Below are positions 1-8,209 of a stretch of 62,864 nt of DNA, piece by piece (position 1 is the first letter of the stretch; the number at the start of each line of letters is the position of its first letter). The DNA lies in the NCBI GenBank assembly GCA_022360445.1, contig JAKSCV010000085.1, positions 1-62,864 on the forward strand, in the 5' to 3' direction. Source of the stretch: Gammaproteobacteria bacterium. GTDB lineage: Bacteria; Pseudomonadota; Gammaproteobacteria; UBA5861. Below the pieces are notes generated by a model. The model was given only the letters and a program-made list of their open reading frames with translations, was not told where the DNA came from and did not search any database. The translations under genes and the position numbers were made by a program.

Positions 1-191
1 ATCCAGTCAATACCACTGATGCCAGGTAGCATCCAATCCACTAACAACAAGTCCGGCTGAGCGTTTGATAGGGCTTTATCTGCGGATACGGAATCTTCTG
101 CCTCATCCACCTGAAAACCCGCGCGTCCCAGTGCAAACCCGGCCATCAGTCTTACGGCCTCTTCATCTTCCACAATGAGTATTTTTGGCAT
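1..191 (-). CDS. phoB: Phosphate regulon response regulator PhoB (partial, N-terminal part)
   Basis: Only the first 63 codons are inside the window; the gene runs off the left edge. The translation starts MPKILIVEDEEAVRLM and has the paired acidic residues of a receiver domain. It also has the phosphoacceptor motif LLLVDWMLPGISGIDW, whose DWMLPG.SG form is typical of PhoB in gammaproteobacteria. PhoB is the DNA-binding regulator of phosphate starvation, phosphorylated by PhoR. A Pho-box-like repeat upstream supports the name. Without the output domain, another OmpR-family regulator remains possible. Confidence 0.7.
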   Translation of the reverse strand, partial: MPKILIVEDEEAVRLMAGFALGRAGFQVDEAEDSVSADKALSNAQPDLLLVDWMLPGISGIDW

Positions 192-220
192 AATTTATAC
201 ACTGCAATCATCAAAGTCGC

Positions 221-254
221 ATTAAAGCGCAGTTTTATTACAGCTATGTTACAG
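221..254 (-). promoter_or_regulatory. Pho box and -10 of the phoB promoter
   Basis: On the minus strand, CTGTAAC-ATAG-CTGTAAT (254 to 237) gives two 7-bp direct repeats with 11-bp periodicity, followed at the same period by a partial CTGCGC. This is the form of a PhoB site (CTGTCAT repeated every 11 bp). Ten bases later comes TTTAAT (226 to 221), a good -10. In Pho promoters the box replaces the -35, as here. The predicted transcript starts near 214 and phoB at 191, so the site implies autoregulation. No experimental support is available here. Confidence 0.6.
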
Positions 255-279
255 CACCTGTCGCGGCCTGTGTGAAAGT

Positions 280-1500
280 TCACGTTTGGAGCAGGTTGTG
301 AACAATCTCAATTTCTTCGTGCGCATCGTCCAGGAGGCTATTTTCTTCTTCGGGGTCGAGGAGGTTAAGTGCGGGTTTCGAGAGTGCGGGAACGGTTTGA
401 AAACTCGGTAACTGGCTCTGTTTGGATGTTGTCAGGTAGCTGTGCCAAAGAGCTGCGGTGACAATGTCACAGTAATCGGGTTCTTCTTGCCCTGATTGCC
501 GGGACCATATTTCACACTCTTCGGCAACCGTGATCAGTTCGACATCGAACCCCCAGTGCCCGAGTAGAATGCCCCCGATAGGTCCTTGTAATTTTTGAAT
601 ACAATGGTCAAGCTCAGCTTGTGAGGAGAACAGTGATGGGTTCTCGTCGAGAAAATTAAGTATGGGAATCGCACCAATGCGAGACAGCAATCCCGCCAGT
701 AAGGCACGTTCAGGGTCAGCTGTTTTGACTCGTTGAGCTAGGACATAGGCAATTGCCGAGACAAACGTGCTGTGTTGGTATACATCTTTGATGTACTGTC
801 GGATTTGCTGCGTTTTTGCCTTGAAAAGTTGCTTCATGGCTAAAGTAATCGCCAGTGTGCGAGTGGCTTCCAGCCCTAATCGTTGAATCGCGTCGCGCAA
901 ATTGCCGACTGTTTTCCAGCCGCGATAAAGAGGGCTGTTCACTACCTTCATTAACCGGGCGGCCAGTACGGGGTCGGCCTGGACGATTTGACTCAGCTCT
1001 GAAACAGTAACCCCGTTATCGTTAATTGCCGCACGGACTTTCAGTGCAACATCCGGGAAGTTGGGGATTTGCAGATTGCCATTGGCGAAAGCCATATACA
1101 GTTCGCCGAAGACGCTGTTTTCCTCATCCGTCAATTCGATTTCGGCAATATTCAAGCGCGCCGCGTTTTCTTCTTGTTGTAAGCGCTCATAAAGAGACTT
1201 ATTGATTTGAATGATGCGCGCGCCAAGTTGGGTGACGGCTCGTGCTTCCGATTGATTTTCTCCAAAAACAGGCGATTCAGACCGGGGTGCGCCGCCGCAG
1301 ATTTTTTCTTTCACAAACCCGCTTTCCAAAATGGTTAATTCACCCTCAAGCAGGTAAGTTAGCCACTCTTGCTCGTCCCCAGCCTGAAGGAGAGACCGAG
1401 GTGGTAAACGTTCGGGCTGACTCCCTTGGAAGAGTTTTTTTTGATTTCCCTGGGTTAAATCAGATAAAGGGTTAAGGTTTGGATATTCTCTGCGATTCAT
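280..1500 (-). CDS. HDOD domain signalling protein with N-terminal cyclic-nucleotide-binding-like region
   Basis: 406 residues, no signal peptide or membrane segment. Residues of about 20-125 resemble a divergent cNMP-binding or Crp-like sensor fold (LPPRSLLQAGDEQEWLTYLL, then GELTIL). Residues of about 140-335 form an HDOD domain: IPNFPDVALKVRAAINDNG, the helix with DPVLAARLMKVVNSPLY, and AIQRLGLEATRTLAITLAM. HDOD proteins are HD-related but usually lack the metal-binding residues, and act in signalling and stress or motility control. It lies between phoB and glyA on the same strand, with 113 bp to glyA. The exact role cannot be told from sequence. Confidence 0.8.
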   Translation of the reverse strand: MNRREYPNLNPLSDLTQGNQKKLFQGSQPERLPPRSLLQAGDEQEWLTYLLEGELTILESGFVKEKICGGAPRSESPVFGENQSEARAVTQLGARIIQINKSLYERLQQEENAARLNIAEIELTDEENSVFGELYMAFANGNLQIPNFPDVALKVRAAINDNGVTVSELSQIVQADPVLAARLMKVVNSPLYRGWKTVGNLRDAIQRLGLEATRTLAITLAMKQLFKAKTQQIRQYIKDVYQHSTFVSAIAYVLAQRVKTADPERALLAGLLSRIGAIPILNFLDENPSLFSSQAELDHCIQKLQGPIGGILLGHWGFDVELITVAEECEIWSRQSGQEEPDYCDIVTAALWHSYLTTSKQSQLPSFQTVPALSKPALNLLDPEEENSLLDDAHEEIEIVHNLLQT

Positions 1501-1533
1501 CAGTCTGCTTTTTTACGGGCGATAGCTGTCCGT

Positions 1534-1541
1534 TTATCGGC
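1534..1541 (-). promoter_or_regulatory. Possible FliA (sigma-28) -10 element upstream of the HDOD gene
   Basis: The minus strand reads GCCGATAA, an exact match to the sigma-28 -10 consensus, 34-41 bases before the HDOD start codon. The sequence at the -35 position (TGTACGGG where TAAAGTTT is expected) is poor, so this is only a weak candidate. Confidence 0.2.
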
Positions 1542-1566
1542 AGAAAAAAAGTCCCGTACAGTGGCA

Positions 1567-1598
1567 AGCAGGCGTAAAAGGTCATTTTTACACCTGCT
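1567..1598. terminator. Stem-loop downstream of glyA
   Basis: AGCAGGCGTAAAA and TTTTACACCTGCT form a 13-bp stem with one G-U pair around a 6-base loop. It lies just past the glyA stop codon. On the minus strand the nearest T tract (7 T) is about 17 bases after the stem, so it is not a textbook intrinsic terminator. It may instead stabilise the glyA 3' end. Confidence 0.35.
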
Positions 1599-1613
1599 GC
1601 TGATGAGTGGTTG

Positions 1614-2867
1614 TTATTGGTAGACAGGGAAGCGCTCACAAAGCGTGGCGACCTTTTCTCTCACAGCATTGATCACGGATTCATCTCCCATGCTGTCGAG
1701 GATGTCGGAAATCCAATGTGCTACAGATTCCATCTCCGCTTCTTTAAAGCCACGTGTCGTGGCCGCTGGGCTGCCAATGCGCAGGCCACTGGTGACAAAC
1801 GGTGATTGCGGATCATTGGGTACACTGTTTTTGTTGACGGTGATGTGGGCTTTACCCAGGGCCTCGTCCGCATCTTTTCCTGTAATGCCTTTGTCAACGA
1901 GATCGAGGAGGAAAAGGTGGTCATCTGTTCCGCCCGACACCACCTTGTAACCGCGCTCAATAAAGATATTGGCCATTGCTCGAGCGTTGGCCAGAGTCTG
2001 TTGTTGGTAGTCTTTGAACGCCGGTTCCAATGCTTCTTTGAAAGCGACCGCTTTAGCCGCGATGACATGCATCAGTGGACCGCCCTGGGTGCCTGGGAAG
2101 ACGGTGGAGTTGAGCTTTTTTTCAATCTCAGCGTTACTGCGAGCCAAGATGAGTCCACCGCGAGGTCCGCGGAGGGTTTTATGCGTGGTGGTTGTAACAA
2201 CATCCGCAATTGGAACCGGGCTGGGATAGAGTCCGGCAGCAACCAGCCCTGCAATATGGGCCATATCGACAAAAAAGTAAGCACCGACTTCATCGGCAAT
2301 GGTGCGAAAACGTTGCCAGTCGATGACACGGGAGTAGGCCGAAAAACCGGCCACAATCATCTTAGGCTCGTGTTCATGAGCCAACTCAGCGACTTGCTTA
2401 TAATCAATTTCGCCCGAGGTATCGTCGAGTCCGTATTGAACCGCGTGATATATTTTCCCGGAAAAGTTAACTTTTGCGCCGTGTGTGAGGTGCCCGCCAT
2501 CGGCAAGACTCATGCCCAGCACCGTATCGCCCGGTTGTAATAACGCCATGTAAACGGCGGCATTGGCCTGTGAGCCCGAGTGGGGTTGAACGTTGGCGAA
2601 GTCGGCACCAAAGAGTTGTTTTGCACGGTTAATGGCGAGGACTTCTGCTTGGTCTACGAACTCACATCCTCCGTAATAGCGTTTGCCCGGGTAACCTTCT
2701 GCGTACTTATTGGTCAGGACAGACCCTTGTGCTTCCATCACACGTGAGCTGGTGTAATTCTCCGAAGCGATTAATTCAATGTGTGCTTCCTGGCGTTGGA
2801 TTTCGCCGGAAATGGCTGCCCAAAGTTCATCGTCATAATCGGCGATTTTGTCAGACTTATTGAACAT
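1614..2867 (-). CDS. glyA: Serine hydroxymethyltransferase
   Basis: Interconverts serine and glycine with tetrahydrofolate; PLP enzyme of one-carbon metabolism in the cytosol. I start it at the ATG giving [16 protein letters not shown] (417 residues, the usual length), because GGGAGA lies 9-14 bases upstream. The longer frame up to 2966 has no homology to the family. Visible motifs are [11 protein letters not shown] near residue 35, [12 protein letters not shown] for substrate binding, [13 protein letters not shown], and the PLP lysine in [15 protein letters not shown] at about residue 230. It is transcribed alone or ahead of the HDOD gene. No glycine riboswitch is evident upstream. Confidence 0.97.
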   Translation of the reverse strand: MFNKSDKIADYDDELWAAISGEIQRQEAHIELIASENYTSSRVMEAQGSVLTNKYAEGYPGKRYYGGCEFVDQAEVLAINRAKQLFGADFANVQPHSGSQANAAVYMALLQPGDTVLGMSLADGGHLTHGAKVNFSGKIYHAVQYGLDDTSGEIDYKQVAELAHEHEPKMIVAGFSAYSRVIDWQRFRTIADEVGAYFFVDMAHIAGLVAAGLYPSPVPIADVVTTTTHKTLRGPRGGLILARSNAEIEKKLNSTVFPGTQGGPLMHVIAAKAVAFKEALEPAFKDYQQQTLANARAMANIFIERGYKVVSGGTDDHLFLLDLVDKGITGKDADEALGKAHITVNKNSVPNDPQSPFVTSGLRIGSPAATTRGFKEAEMESVAHWISDILDSMGDESVINAVREKVATLCERFPVYQ

Positions 2868-3007
2868 GCGCGTGTCTCCCAAGGGTGAAGTGTGGATGTG
2901 ATCGAACCTGCGATGTGGAAAACGGCACATTTTATCAGGCTTCAGAAAAAGATGCTGATTTTCCATGGTTGGAAAGTGTTGTGTGATGGTGCCAGATGAG
3001 ATTGTTT

Positions 3008-3013
3008 ATTATA
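3008..3013 (-). promoter_or_regulatory. Possible -10 element of the glyA promoter
   Basis: The minus strand has an exact TATAAT about 141 bases before the glyA ATG. A TTGAAA lies only 13 bases upstream, which is too close for a good -35, so the assignment is tentative. A long leader would follow. Confidence 0.3.
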
Positions 3014-3128
3014 GTATGACTTTAAGTTTCAAAGGTCGGCCAAGGCCATTTCGATAGGCTCCGACTTTCAGTCATTCTAGAGCAGAGATATCAGTGATAA
3101 AGTATCTCGAAAAACGGTGGAGGTAGAC

Positions 3129-4181
3129 ATGAAGTTAGGACTGGTTTTGGGTTACGCTGGCGGTGCAGACGGCATGAACTTAGCGCTTGTCAAAGAAGCT
3201 GAGGCGCTTGGCTATGATTCCGTTTGGACATCAGAAGCATATGGTTCTGATGCGGTGACAGCAGCGGCTTGGGTGCTTGCACAGACCACGAAAATCAACG
3301 TGGGTACGGCAATCATGCAAATGCCTGCGCGTACTCCGGCTATGGCAGCTATGACGGCAATGACTTTGCAAGATTTGTCGCAAGGACGTTTTATTATGGG
3401 GTTAGGGGCGTCGGGTCCCCAGGTTGTAGAAGGTTGGCATGGTGTGCCCTACGGTCGGCCAATGACGCGGACCAAAGAATACATCTCAATCATTCGCAAA
3501 ATTCTCGAGCGTAAAGAGCCTGTCACACATGAGGGTTACCATTACCAGATCCCTTACAAAGGTGAAGATGCGACTGGGCTGGGTAAACCACTCAAAAGTA
3601 TTTTGCATGGCGACCCTTCTTTAAAAATTGTCACCGCATCCATTACCGATGCGGGCATGCGAACCAGCGGTGAAGTCGCTGATGGCGTGATTCCTGTGTG
3701 GATGGACCCATCGCGTTACGACTTGTTTGAACCCTTTTTAGAAGAAGGGTTTGCGAAGGTGTCGGGTAAAAGCCTGGAAACCTTTGAGGTGACACCGTTC
3801 GTGTCTGTTGTGATGGGAGATGATATTGACGCTTGCCGCCAACCGGTCAAAGATAATTTAGCGTTATACATAGGTGGTATGGGGGCCAGGGCAAAGAACT
3901 TTTACAACGACTATGCCATTCGCCTGGGTTATGCCGATGAAGCAAAAGTCATTCAAGACCTTTATCTGAGTGGTAAAAAGAAAGAAGCGGCTGCTCAGGT
4001 GCCGGATTCGCTGGTTGATGAAACGGCTTTGGTGGGGCCGCGCGAGCACATCGCCGAGCAATTGAAAGCTTGGAAAGCGGCGGCAGAAAAGCGTCATATT
4101 TCCAGCTTGTTAGTCAGGCCGATGGATACAACCGGTGTCGATGCCCGTGTTTTGAGAGTGCTGGCTGAAGAAGTTTTGTAA
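3129..4181 (+). CDS. LLM-class flavin/F420-dependent oxidoreductase
   Basis: 350 residues from the ATG preceded by GGTGGAGGT; the GTG at 3117 is part of that ribosome-binding region and is rejected. The protein is a luciferase-like TIM barrel: MKLGLVLGYAGG, then EAEALGYDSVWTSEAYGSD, LSQGRFIMGLGASGPQVVEGW and the C-terminal VGPREHIAEQLKAW. It most resembles F420-dependent LLM proteins described mainly from actinobacteria. The cofactor (FMN or F420) and substrate cannot be read from the sequence. It is followed by an intrinsic terminator and a thioesterase on the same strand. Confidence 0.85.
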   Translation: MKLGLVLGYAGGADGMNLALVKEAEALGYDSVWTSEAYGSDAVTAAAWVLAQTTKINVGTAIMQMPARTPAMAAMTAMTLQDLSQGRFIMGLGASGPQVVEGWHGVPYGRPMTRTKEYISIIRKILERKEPVTHEGYHYQIPYKGEDATGLGKPLKSILHGDPSLKIVTASITDAGMRTSGEVADGVIPVWMDPSRYDLFEPFLEEGFAKVSGKSLETFEVTPFVSVVMGDDIDACRQPVKDNLALYIGGMGARAKNFYNDYAIRLGYADEAKVIQDLYLSGKKKEAAAQVPDSLVDETALVGPREHIAEQLKAWKAAAEKRHISSLLVRPMDTTGVDARVLRVLAEEVL

Positions 4182-4200
4182 CAACCGTTAAGAGGTTACG

Positions 4201-4235
4201 CAGGCCTTCTGCTGACAGAGGGCCTGTTTTTTTTT
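4201..4235 (+). terminator. Rho-independent terminator after the LLM oxidoreductase
   Basis: CAGGCCTTCTG and CAGAGGGCCTG form an 11-bp stem with one G-U pair around a 4-base loop (4201-4226), followed by nine T. This is a textbook intrinsic terminator. It ends 12 bases before the next start codon, so the thioesterase depends on read-through or its own promoter. Confidence 0.9.
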
Positions 4236-4247
4236 GGATATTTTGTG

Positions 4248-4724
4248 ATGGAAGACGAGTTGTACACATCAAGTGCGGGCGTCGTTAAGCCCGACTGGAT
4301 TGATTTCAATGGCCATATGACTATTGCCCGTTACCTGGATGCTTTCACCGAAGGTGTGGTGAGCTTTTATGACTACCTCGGTGTGGGTGAAGCGTATCGA
4401 CGGGAGATGGGTTGCTCACTTTTTGTGCTCGAGAATCATAGTTCCTATCAGCGCGAACTGCTTGACGGTGACCCCATTAGCATGTCGAGCCAATTACTGG
4501 CTTTCGACAAAAACAAAATGCGCTACTTTTCGCGCCTGTATCATGCCGAAAAGCAGGAGCAAGCCGCTGCGGTTGAAATGTTTGTAATCAATGTGGACCT
4601 GACAAGTCGGCGAGCGGTGGATTTTCCTCCCGCTGTGTTAGAGCGCCTTGAAACCGTTCGGAAGGCTCACTCGAAGCGTCCATTCCCGGCAGAAGCGGGC
4701 CGGGCTATCGCCTTAGGAACATGA
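4248..4724 (+). CDS. Hotdog-fold acyl-CoA thioesterase
   Basis: 158 residues from the ATG; a GTG three bases earlier is an alternative. Neither has a clear Shine-Dalgarno. The N-terminal motif DWIDFNGHMTIARYLDAF matches the 4-hydroxybenzoyl-CoA thioesterase-like hotdog family (D-x-N-G-H-M with the helix that follows). These enzymes hydrolyse acyl-CoA thioesters in the cytosol; the acyl group is not predictable. The next gene (ABC ATPase) begins 19 bases downstream, so they may be cotranscribed, but a functional link is not evident. Confidence 0.75.
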   Translation: MEDELYTSSAGVVKPDWIDFNGHMTIARYLDAFTEGVVSFYDYLGVGEAYRREMGCSLFVLENHSSYQRELLDGDPISMSSQLLAFDKNKMRYFSRLYHAEKQEQAAAVEMFVINVDLTSRRAVDFPPAVLERLETVRKAHSKRPFPAEAGRAIALGT

Positions 4725-4742
4725 TCATAAGGACTGAGTTGC

Positions 4743-5630
4743 GTGGCCGAAACCCTCGTAGAAATTAGCCATCTCGTTAAACACTTTAAGCGCGTTGAGG
4801 CGGTAAAAGGAATTTCGTTTTCGATCCCTTCGGGTAGCTGTTTTGGGCTCCTAGGGCCAAATGGTGCCGGTAAAACGACCACCATCGAGATTATGGAAGG
4901 CATTCAATCGCCCAGCAGTGGGCAAGTGCTCTACAAAGGCCAACCACTGGGCAAGCAGTTTCGTAATGAAGCGGGCATCATGTTTCAGGCAACTGCACTG
5001 CAGGAGTTTATTACGGTGCGTGAGACACTCACCATGTTCAAGCGCCTGTATTCGCGTACCGTCCCGTTGGAAACCTTGATTGAAAGCTGTGCATTGGGTG
5101 AGTTTCTTGAGGGTAAGACCAACAAGCTCTCGGGAGGGCAGCGTCAGCGGTTGTTGTTGGCACTGGCATTGATCAATGATCCCGAAATCATATTTCTGGA
5201 TGAACCCACGACCGGGCTGGATCCACAGGCGAGGCGTAACTTATGGGAACTGGTGAAAGAGATCCGTTCGCGAGGCAAAACGATTTTGCTGACAACCCAT
5301 TACATGGATGAAGCGTATGAGTTATGTGATGAAATTGCCATCATGGATCATGGCCAAATCATTGCTCAAGGTACCCCGGACCAACTTCTTGCAAAACACT
5401 TTACCGATGTGGTTGTGCGTCTGCCTGCTGATGATTTTATGGCAGACCCAGAACAGTTGACGGAGGAGGTTATTAAAGACGGGCATTTTGTCAATATTCT
5501 CAGCCAGAATGTTAACCAGACCATCCAGGCATTATTGACCCAACAGGTCACCCTGGAGCGGTTGCAAATTCGTGCCCGCACCCTTGACGACCTGTTTCTG
5601 GAATTAACAGGCCGTGACTTGCGCGGCTGA
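4743..5630 (+). CDS. ABC transporter ATP-binding protein (ABC-2 type exporter)
   Basis: 295 residues from a GTG start with AAGGA about 10 bases upstream. All ATPase motifs are intact: Walker A GPNGAGKTTT near residue 42, signature LSGGQRQRLLLAL, Walker B EIIFLDEPTTGLDP and the switch histidine in ILLTTHYMDEAYELCDEI. The C-terminal extension after about residue 220 is typical of ABC-2 exporters that move drugs, lipids or polysaccharide. It pairs with the permease 26 bases downstream. The substrate is unknown. Confidence 0.9.
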   Translation: MAETLVEISHLVKHFKRVEAVKGISFSIPSGSCFGLLGPNGAGKTTTIEIMEGIQSPSSGQVLYKGQPLGKQFRNEAGIMFQATALQEFITVRETLTMFKRLYSRTVPLETLIESCALGEFLEGKTNKLSGGQRQRLLLALALINDPEIIFLDEPTTGLDPQARRNLWELVKEIRSRGKTILLTTHYMDEAYELCDEIAIMDHGQIIAQGTPDQLLAKHFTDVVVRLPADDFMADPEQLTEEVIKDGHFVNILSQNVNQTIQALLTQQVTLERLQIRARTLDDLFLELTGRDLRG

Positions 5631-5656
5631 ATGCGCTGCCCAATGAAGGAACGCTG

Positions 5657-6655
5657 ATGCTTAACCGACTTTACGCCGTTTTTGTTGCCCGTAATCTGGA
5701 ATTTTACCGTGACCGGGCGGCCCTGGCCTGGAATCTGCTGCTTCCGGTGCTCATTATTGCAGGTTTTGCCTTCATTTTTGGGGGGCAGTCGAATGATTTA
5801 TATAAAGTCGGCGTACTGGGCGGGAAAGACGCCCACCCACTGGCACTGTTTGACGTAAAGTACATTGAATTCATTGATTACGATGACCCCGATCTCGCCA
5901 AAACCAAGATTCAGCGGCACCAGCTGGATTTACTGGTTGATCCGGTAACTCAGCGCTACTGGATTAACGAACTTTCACCCACTGGCTACATGGCTGAGCG
6001 TCTGTTACTGGGTCAGCAATCGGGAGAGTTTGAGCGGGCGACGGTAACAGGGCGGCCAATACGCTATGTTGACTGGCTGATCCCCGGCGTACTGGCCATG
6101 AACATGATGTTCAGCGCATTGTTTGGCATTGGCTTTGTCATTGTGCGGTATCGGAAAAATGGTGTCTTGAAGCGTCTCAAAGCAACGCCTTTACAAGCGG
6201 TAGAGTTTTTGACCGCGCAGATCATCTCCCGACTTTGGGTTTTGACGTTAGTCACCTGTTTTGTCTACATCGGCACGCACTTTTTCCTCAACTTCCACAT
6301 GAATGGGTCTTACTTGACCTTGCTCCTGATTTTTATACTGGGTTGTGTCAGCCTGGTTTGCCTAGGGTTGGTGGTGGCCGCGCGATCTTCCAATGAAGAG
6401 TTGGCCAATGGCCTGCTGAATTTACTGACCTGGCCCATGATGCTGCTATCCGGTGTCTGGTTTTCGCTCGAGGGCAGCTCTGCGATTGTGCAAAATTTGG
6501 CCTACCTGCTGCCTTTAACGCATGTGACTGAGGCCGCGAGGGAGGTCATGATCGACGGCGCCAGCTTTTTTCAGGTGATGGACCACATCCTTTCTTTGGC
6601 AGGGATGAGCCTATTGTTTTTAATTATTGGCACGTTGTTGTTTAAGTGGGAATAG
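5657..6655 (+). CDS. ABC-2 type transporter permease
   Basis: 332 residues, ATG preceded by GAAGGA. One membrane segment near residues 25-42 is followed by a periplasmic stretch and then five hydrophobic segments in the C-terminal half (from about residue 140). This is the NatB/DrrB-like layout of ABC-2 permeases. It forms an exporter with the ATPase encoded just upstream. It ends 3 bp from the convergent MocR-type gene. The substrate cannot be inferred. Confidence 0.88.
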   Translation: MLNRLYAVFVARNLEFYRDRAALAWNLLLPVLIIAGFAFIFGGQSNDLYKVGVLGGKDAHPLALFDVKYIEFIDYDDPDLAKTKIQRHQLDLLVDPVTQRYWINELSPTGYMAERLLLGQQSGEFERATVTGRPIRYVDWLIPGVLAMNMMFSALFGIGFVIVRYRKNGVLKRLKATPLQAVEFLTAQIISRLWVLTLVTCFVYIGTHFFLNFHMNGSYLTLLLIFILGCVSLVCLGLVVAARSSNEELANGLLNLLTWPMMLLSGVWFSLEGSSAIVQNLAYLLPLTHVTEAAREVMIDGASFFQVMDHILSLAGMSLLFLIIGTLLFKWE

Positions 6656-6658
6656 TTG

Positions 6659-8092
6659 TTATTTATTCAGCATATTGTGGGCGATCCGGCCAAGTGTTGC
6701 GATCGCCTGGCTGACCTGTTCCGTCATCGGGTAGCCGGCGCACAGGCGAATAAAGTTTTGATATTTACGGGAGACAGAGAATAAGTCGCCGGGCGTGAGG
6801 CTGATACCGGCTTCCATGGCCTGCTGGTACATTTCTCGGCTGTTGATCCGCTGAGGCAGTTGCACCCATAAAATGAACCCCCCTTTCGGGCGGCTGATGC
6901 GCGTACCCTCCGGGAAGTGAGCGGCAACCTCCATGCGCACCTGTTCTGTTTGGTGTTGATAAGCTCGTCGCAGCCGGTTTAAGTGGCGGTCGTAATAACC
7001 GCTGCGCAGCAGCTCAGCAATCGCAAGCTGTGTGATTGAGGCGGTCACTTGCGTGAGTGCCGATGCGGTTTTTAAAACGCTTTCTTTAAAGCGCCCCGGC
7101 AGCACCCATCCCACGCGAAAACCAGGGGCTGTTGTTTTGGAGAAGGATGAGCATGTCAGCACCAGCCCTTTTTTGTCGAATTTTTTGCAAAGCGGTGGCC
7201 GGTTTTCACCAAAGTACAAATCGCCCATGATGTCATCTTCCATCAGCGGAATGTTGTGTTGGGCGAGCAAATCAACCAGCCGTGCTTTATTCGCTTCGGG
7301 CATCAGGCTGCCGGTGGGGTTGGAAAAGTTAGGTACCGTCAACACGGCTTTGATATTTTCGTTGCGGATGGTCTCTTCCAGGCAATCCAGGTTCATGCCG
7401 GTAACCGGGTCGGTTTCGATCTCCACGGCCAGCAGCCCGCGGTGCTCAATGGCTTGTAATAAACCGAAATATGTGGGGGACTCAATGGCAACAATATCCC
7501 CAGGTTGTGTTACAGCACTGAGAGCCAGTATGACCGCTTCCATCCCGCCGGAGGTGATGTGCACATCATCTGGTGAAACTTGGCAGCCGGCCTCCAGCGT
7601 ACGGTAAGCAATCAGGCGGCGAAGCTCCACCAGCCCGGGACTGAAACAGTAGTTGACAATGTCTTCCGGATGACGAGTAAGTACCTGTCGGGTTGCTCGC
7701 GCTAAGGCTTTTGAGGGCATCAGTTCGGCTGAGGGAATGGCGGCGCCAAGGGAAAGAAAGTTTTCCTGGTTGGCTGCCGCGAAAATACCTTCCAGAACTT
7801 TTTCTGAGTGAATTGGCTTGGGTGTTTTAGCTGGAGCGGGCCAGCGAGGCATATCCGGTTCCGTTTTAATGCATTTCTGTACAAAATAACCCGATTGCGG
7901 CTTGGCGTGCAGGATCCCCTGATCCTCAAGGTTCATATAGGCTTTTGTCACCGTAGAGATGCTGACTTTCAATTGTTGGCTCATTTTTCGCAGTGATGGA
8001 GCCTTGCTGCCACGGCTCAAACGGCCATCTTCAATCATACTGTTAACCACATCTGATACCTTTTCATAAAGGGGTTTGTGTGCCGTTGTCAT
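6659..8092 (-). CDS. MocR-type regulator: GntR winged helix fused to class I aminotransferase domain
   Basis: 477 residues. Residues of about 1-75 are a GntR-type winged helix (APSLRKMSQQLKVSISTVTK). The rest is a fold-type I aminotransferase with ITSGGMEAVILALSAVTQPG, VPNFSNPTGSLM and the PLP-binding lysine in SSFSKTTAPGFRVGW. MocR/GabR proteins use PLP as an effector sensor rather than as an enzyme cofactor and bind direct repeats in the divergent promoter region. It is divergent from a DUF1127 gene, and a pair of direct repeats lies between them. The effector amine or amino acid is unknown. Confidence 0.92.
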   Translation of the reverse strand: MTTAHKPLYEKVSDVVNSMIEDGRLSRGSKAPSLRKMSQQLKVSISTVTKAYMNLEDQGILHAKPQSGYFVQKCIKTEPDMPRWPAPAKTPKPIHSEKVLEGIFAAANQENFLSLGAAIPSAELMPSKALARATRQVLTRHPEDIVNYCFSPGLVELRRLIAYRTLEAGCQVSPDDVHITSGGMEAVILALSAVTQPGDIVAIESPTYFGLLQAIEHRGLLAVEIETDPVTGMNLDCLEETIRNENIKAVLTVPNFSNPTGSLMPEANKARLVDLLAQHNIPLMEDDIMGDLYFGENRPPLCKKFDKKGLVLTCSSFSKTTAPGFRVGWVLPGRFKESVLKTASALTQVTASITQLAIAELLRSGYYDRHLNRLRRAYQHQTEQVRMEVAAHFPEGTRISRPKGGFILWVQLPQRINSREMYQQAMEAGISLTPGDLFSVSRKYQNFIRLCAGYPMTEQVSQAIATLGRIAHNMLNK

Positions 8093-8110
8093 AAAAACTC
8101 TCGATGTAAA

Positions 8111-8149
8111 CTGTTATGCATGAATTTAACTGAAATTGTATCTGTTATG
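8111..8149. promoter_or_regulatory. Direct-repeat operator candidate for the MocR-type regulator
   Basis: CTGTTATG occurs at 8111-8118 and 8142-8149, the same orientation, 31 bp apart start to start (about three helical turns). MocR/GabR dimers bind two direct repeats at such spacing. The right copy overlaps the -35 region of the DUF1127 promoter and the left copy lies 19 bp from the regulator's own start codon. Confidence 0.5.
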
Positions 8150-8172
8150 GCTCCAGAGTAACACATTATAAT
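8144..8172 (+). promoter_or_regulatory. Promoter of the DUF1127 gene
   Basis: An exact -10 TATAAT (8167-8172) has 17 bases between it and GTTATG (8144-8149), a poor -35. A weak -35 overlapping the operator candidate suggests a promoter that needs activation, as is usual for MocR activators. Confidence 0.5.
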
Positions 8173-8209
8173 CTCGCTTCAGTGGTTATTAGCAACCAGG
8201 AGATGTGAA

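Noticed and set aside
1806-2540. Long plus-strand open frame inside glyA
   Set aside because: It is antisense to a conserved enzyme whose codons explain it, with no start signal and no family similarity.
2868-3128. Glycine riboswitch upstream of glyA
   Set aside because: No conserved tandem aptamer pattern can be read in the 261-bp gap; only a -10 and short repeats are seen.
7032-7607. Plus-strand open frame within the MocR-type gene
   Set aside because: Composition mirrors the conserved minus-strand aminotransferase; no ribosome-binding site or homology.
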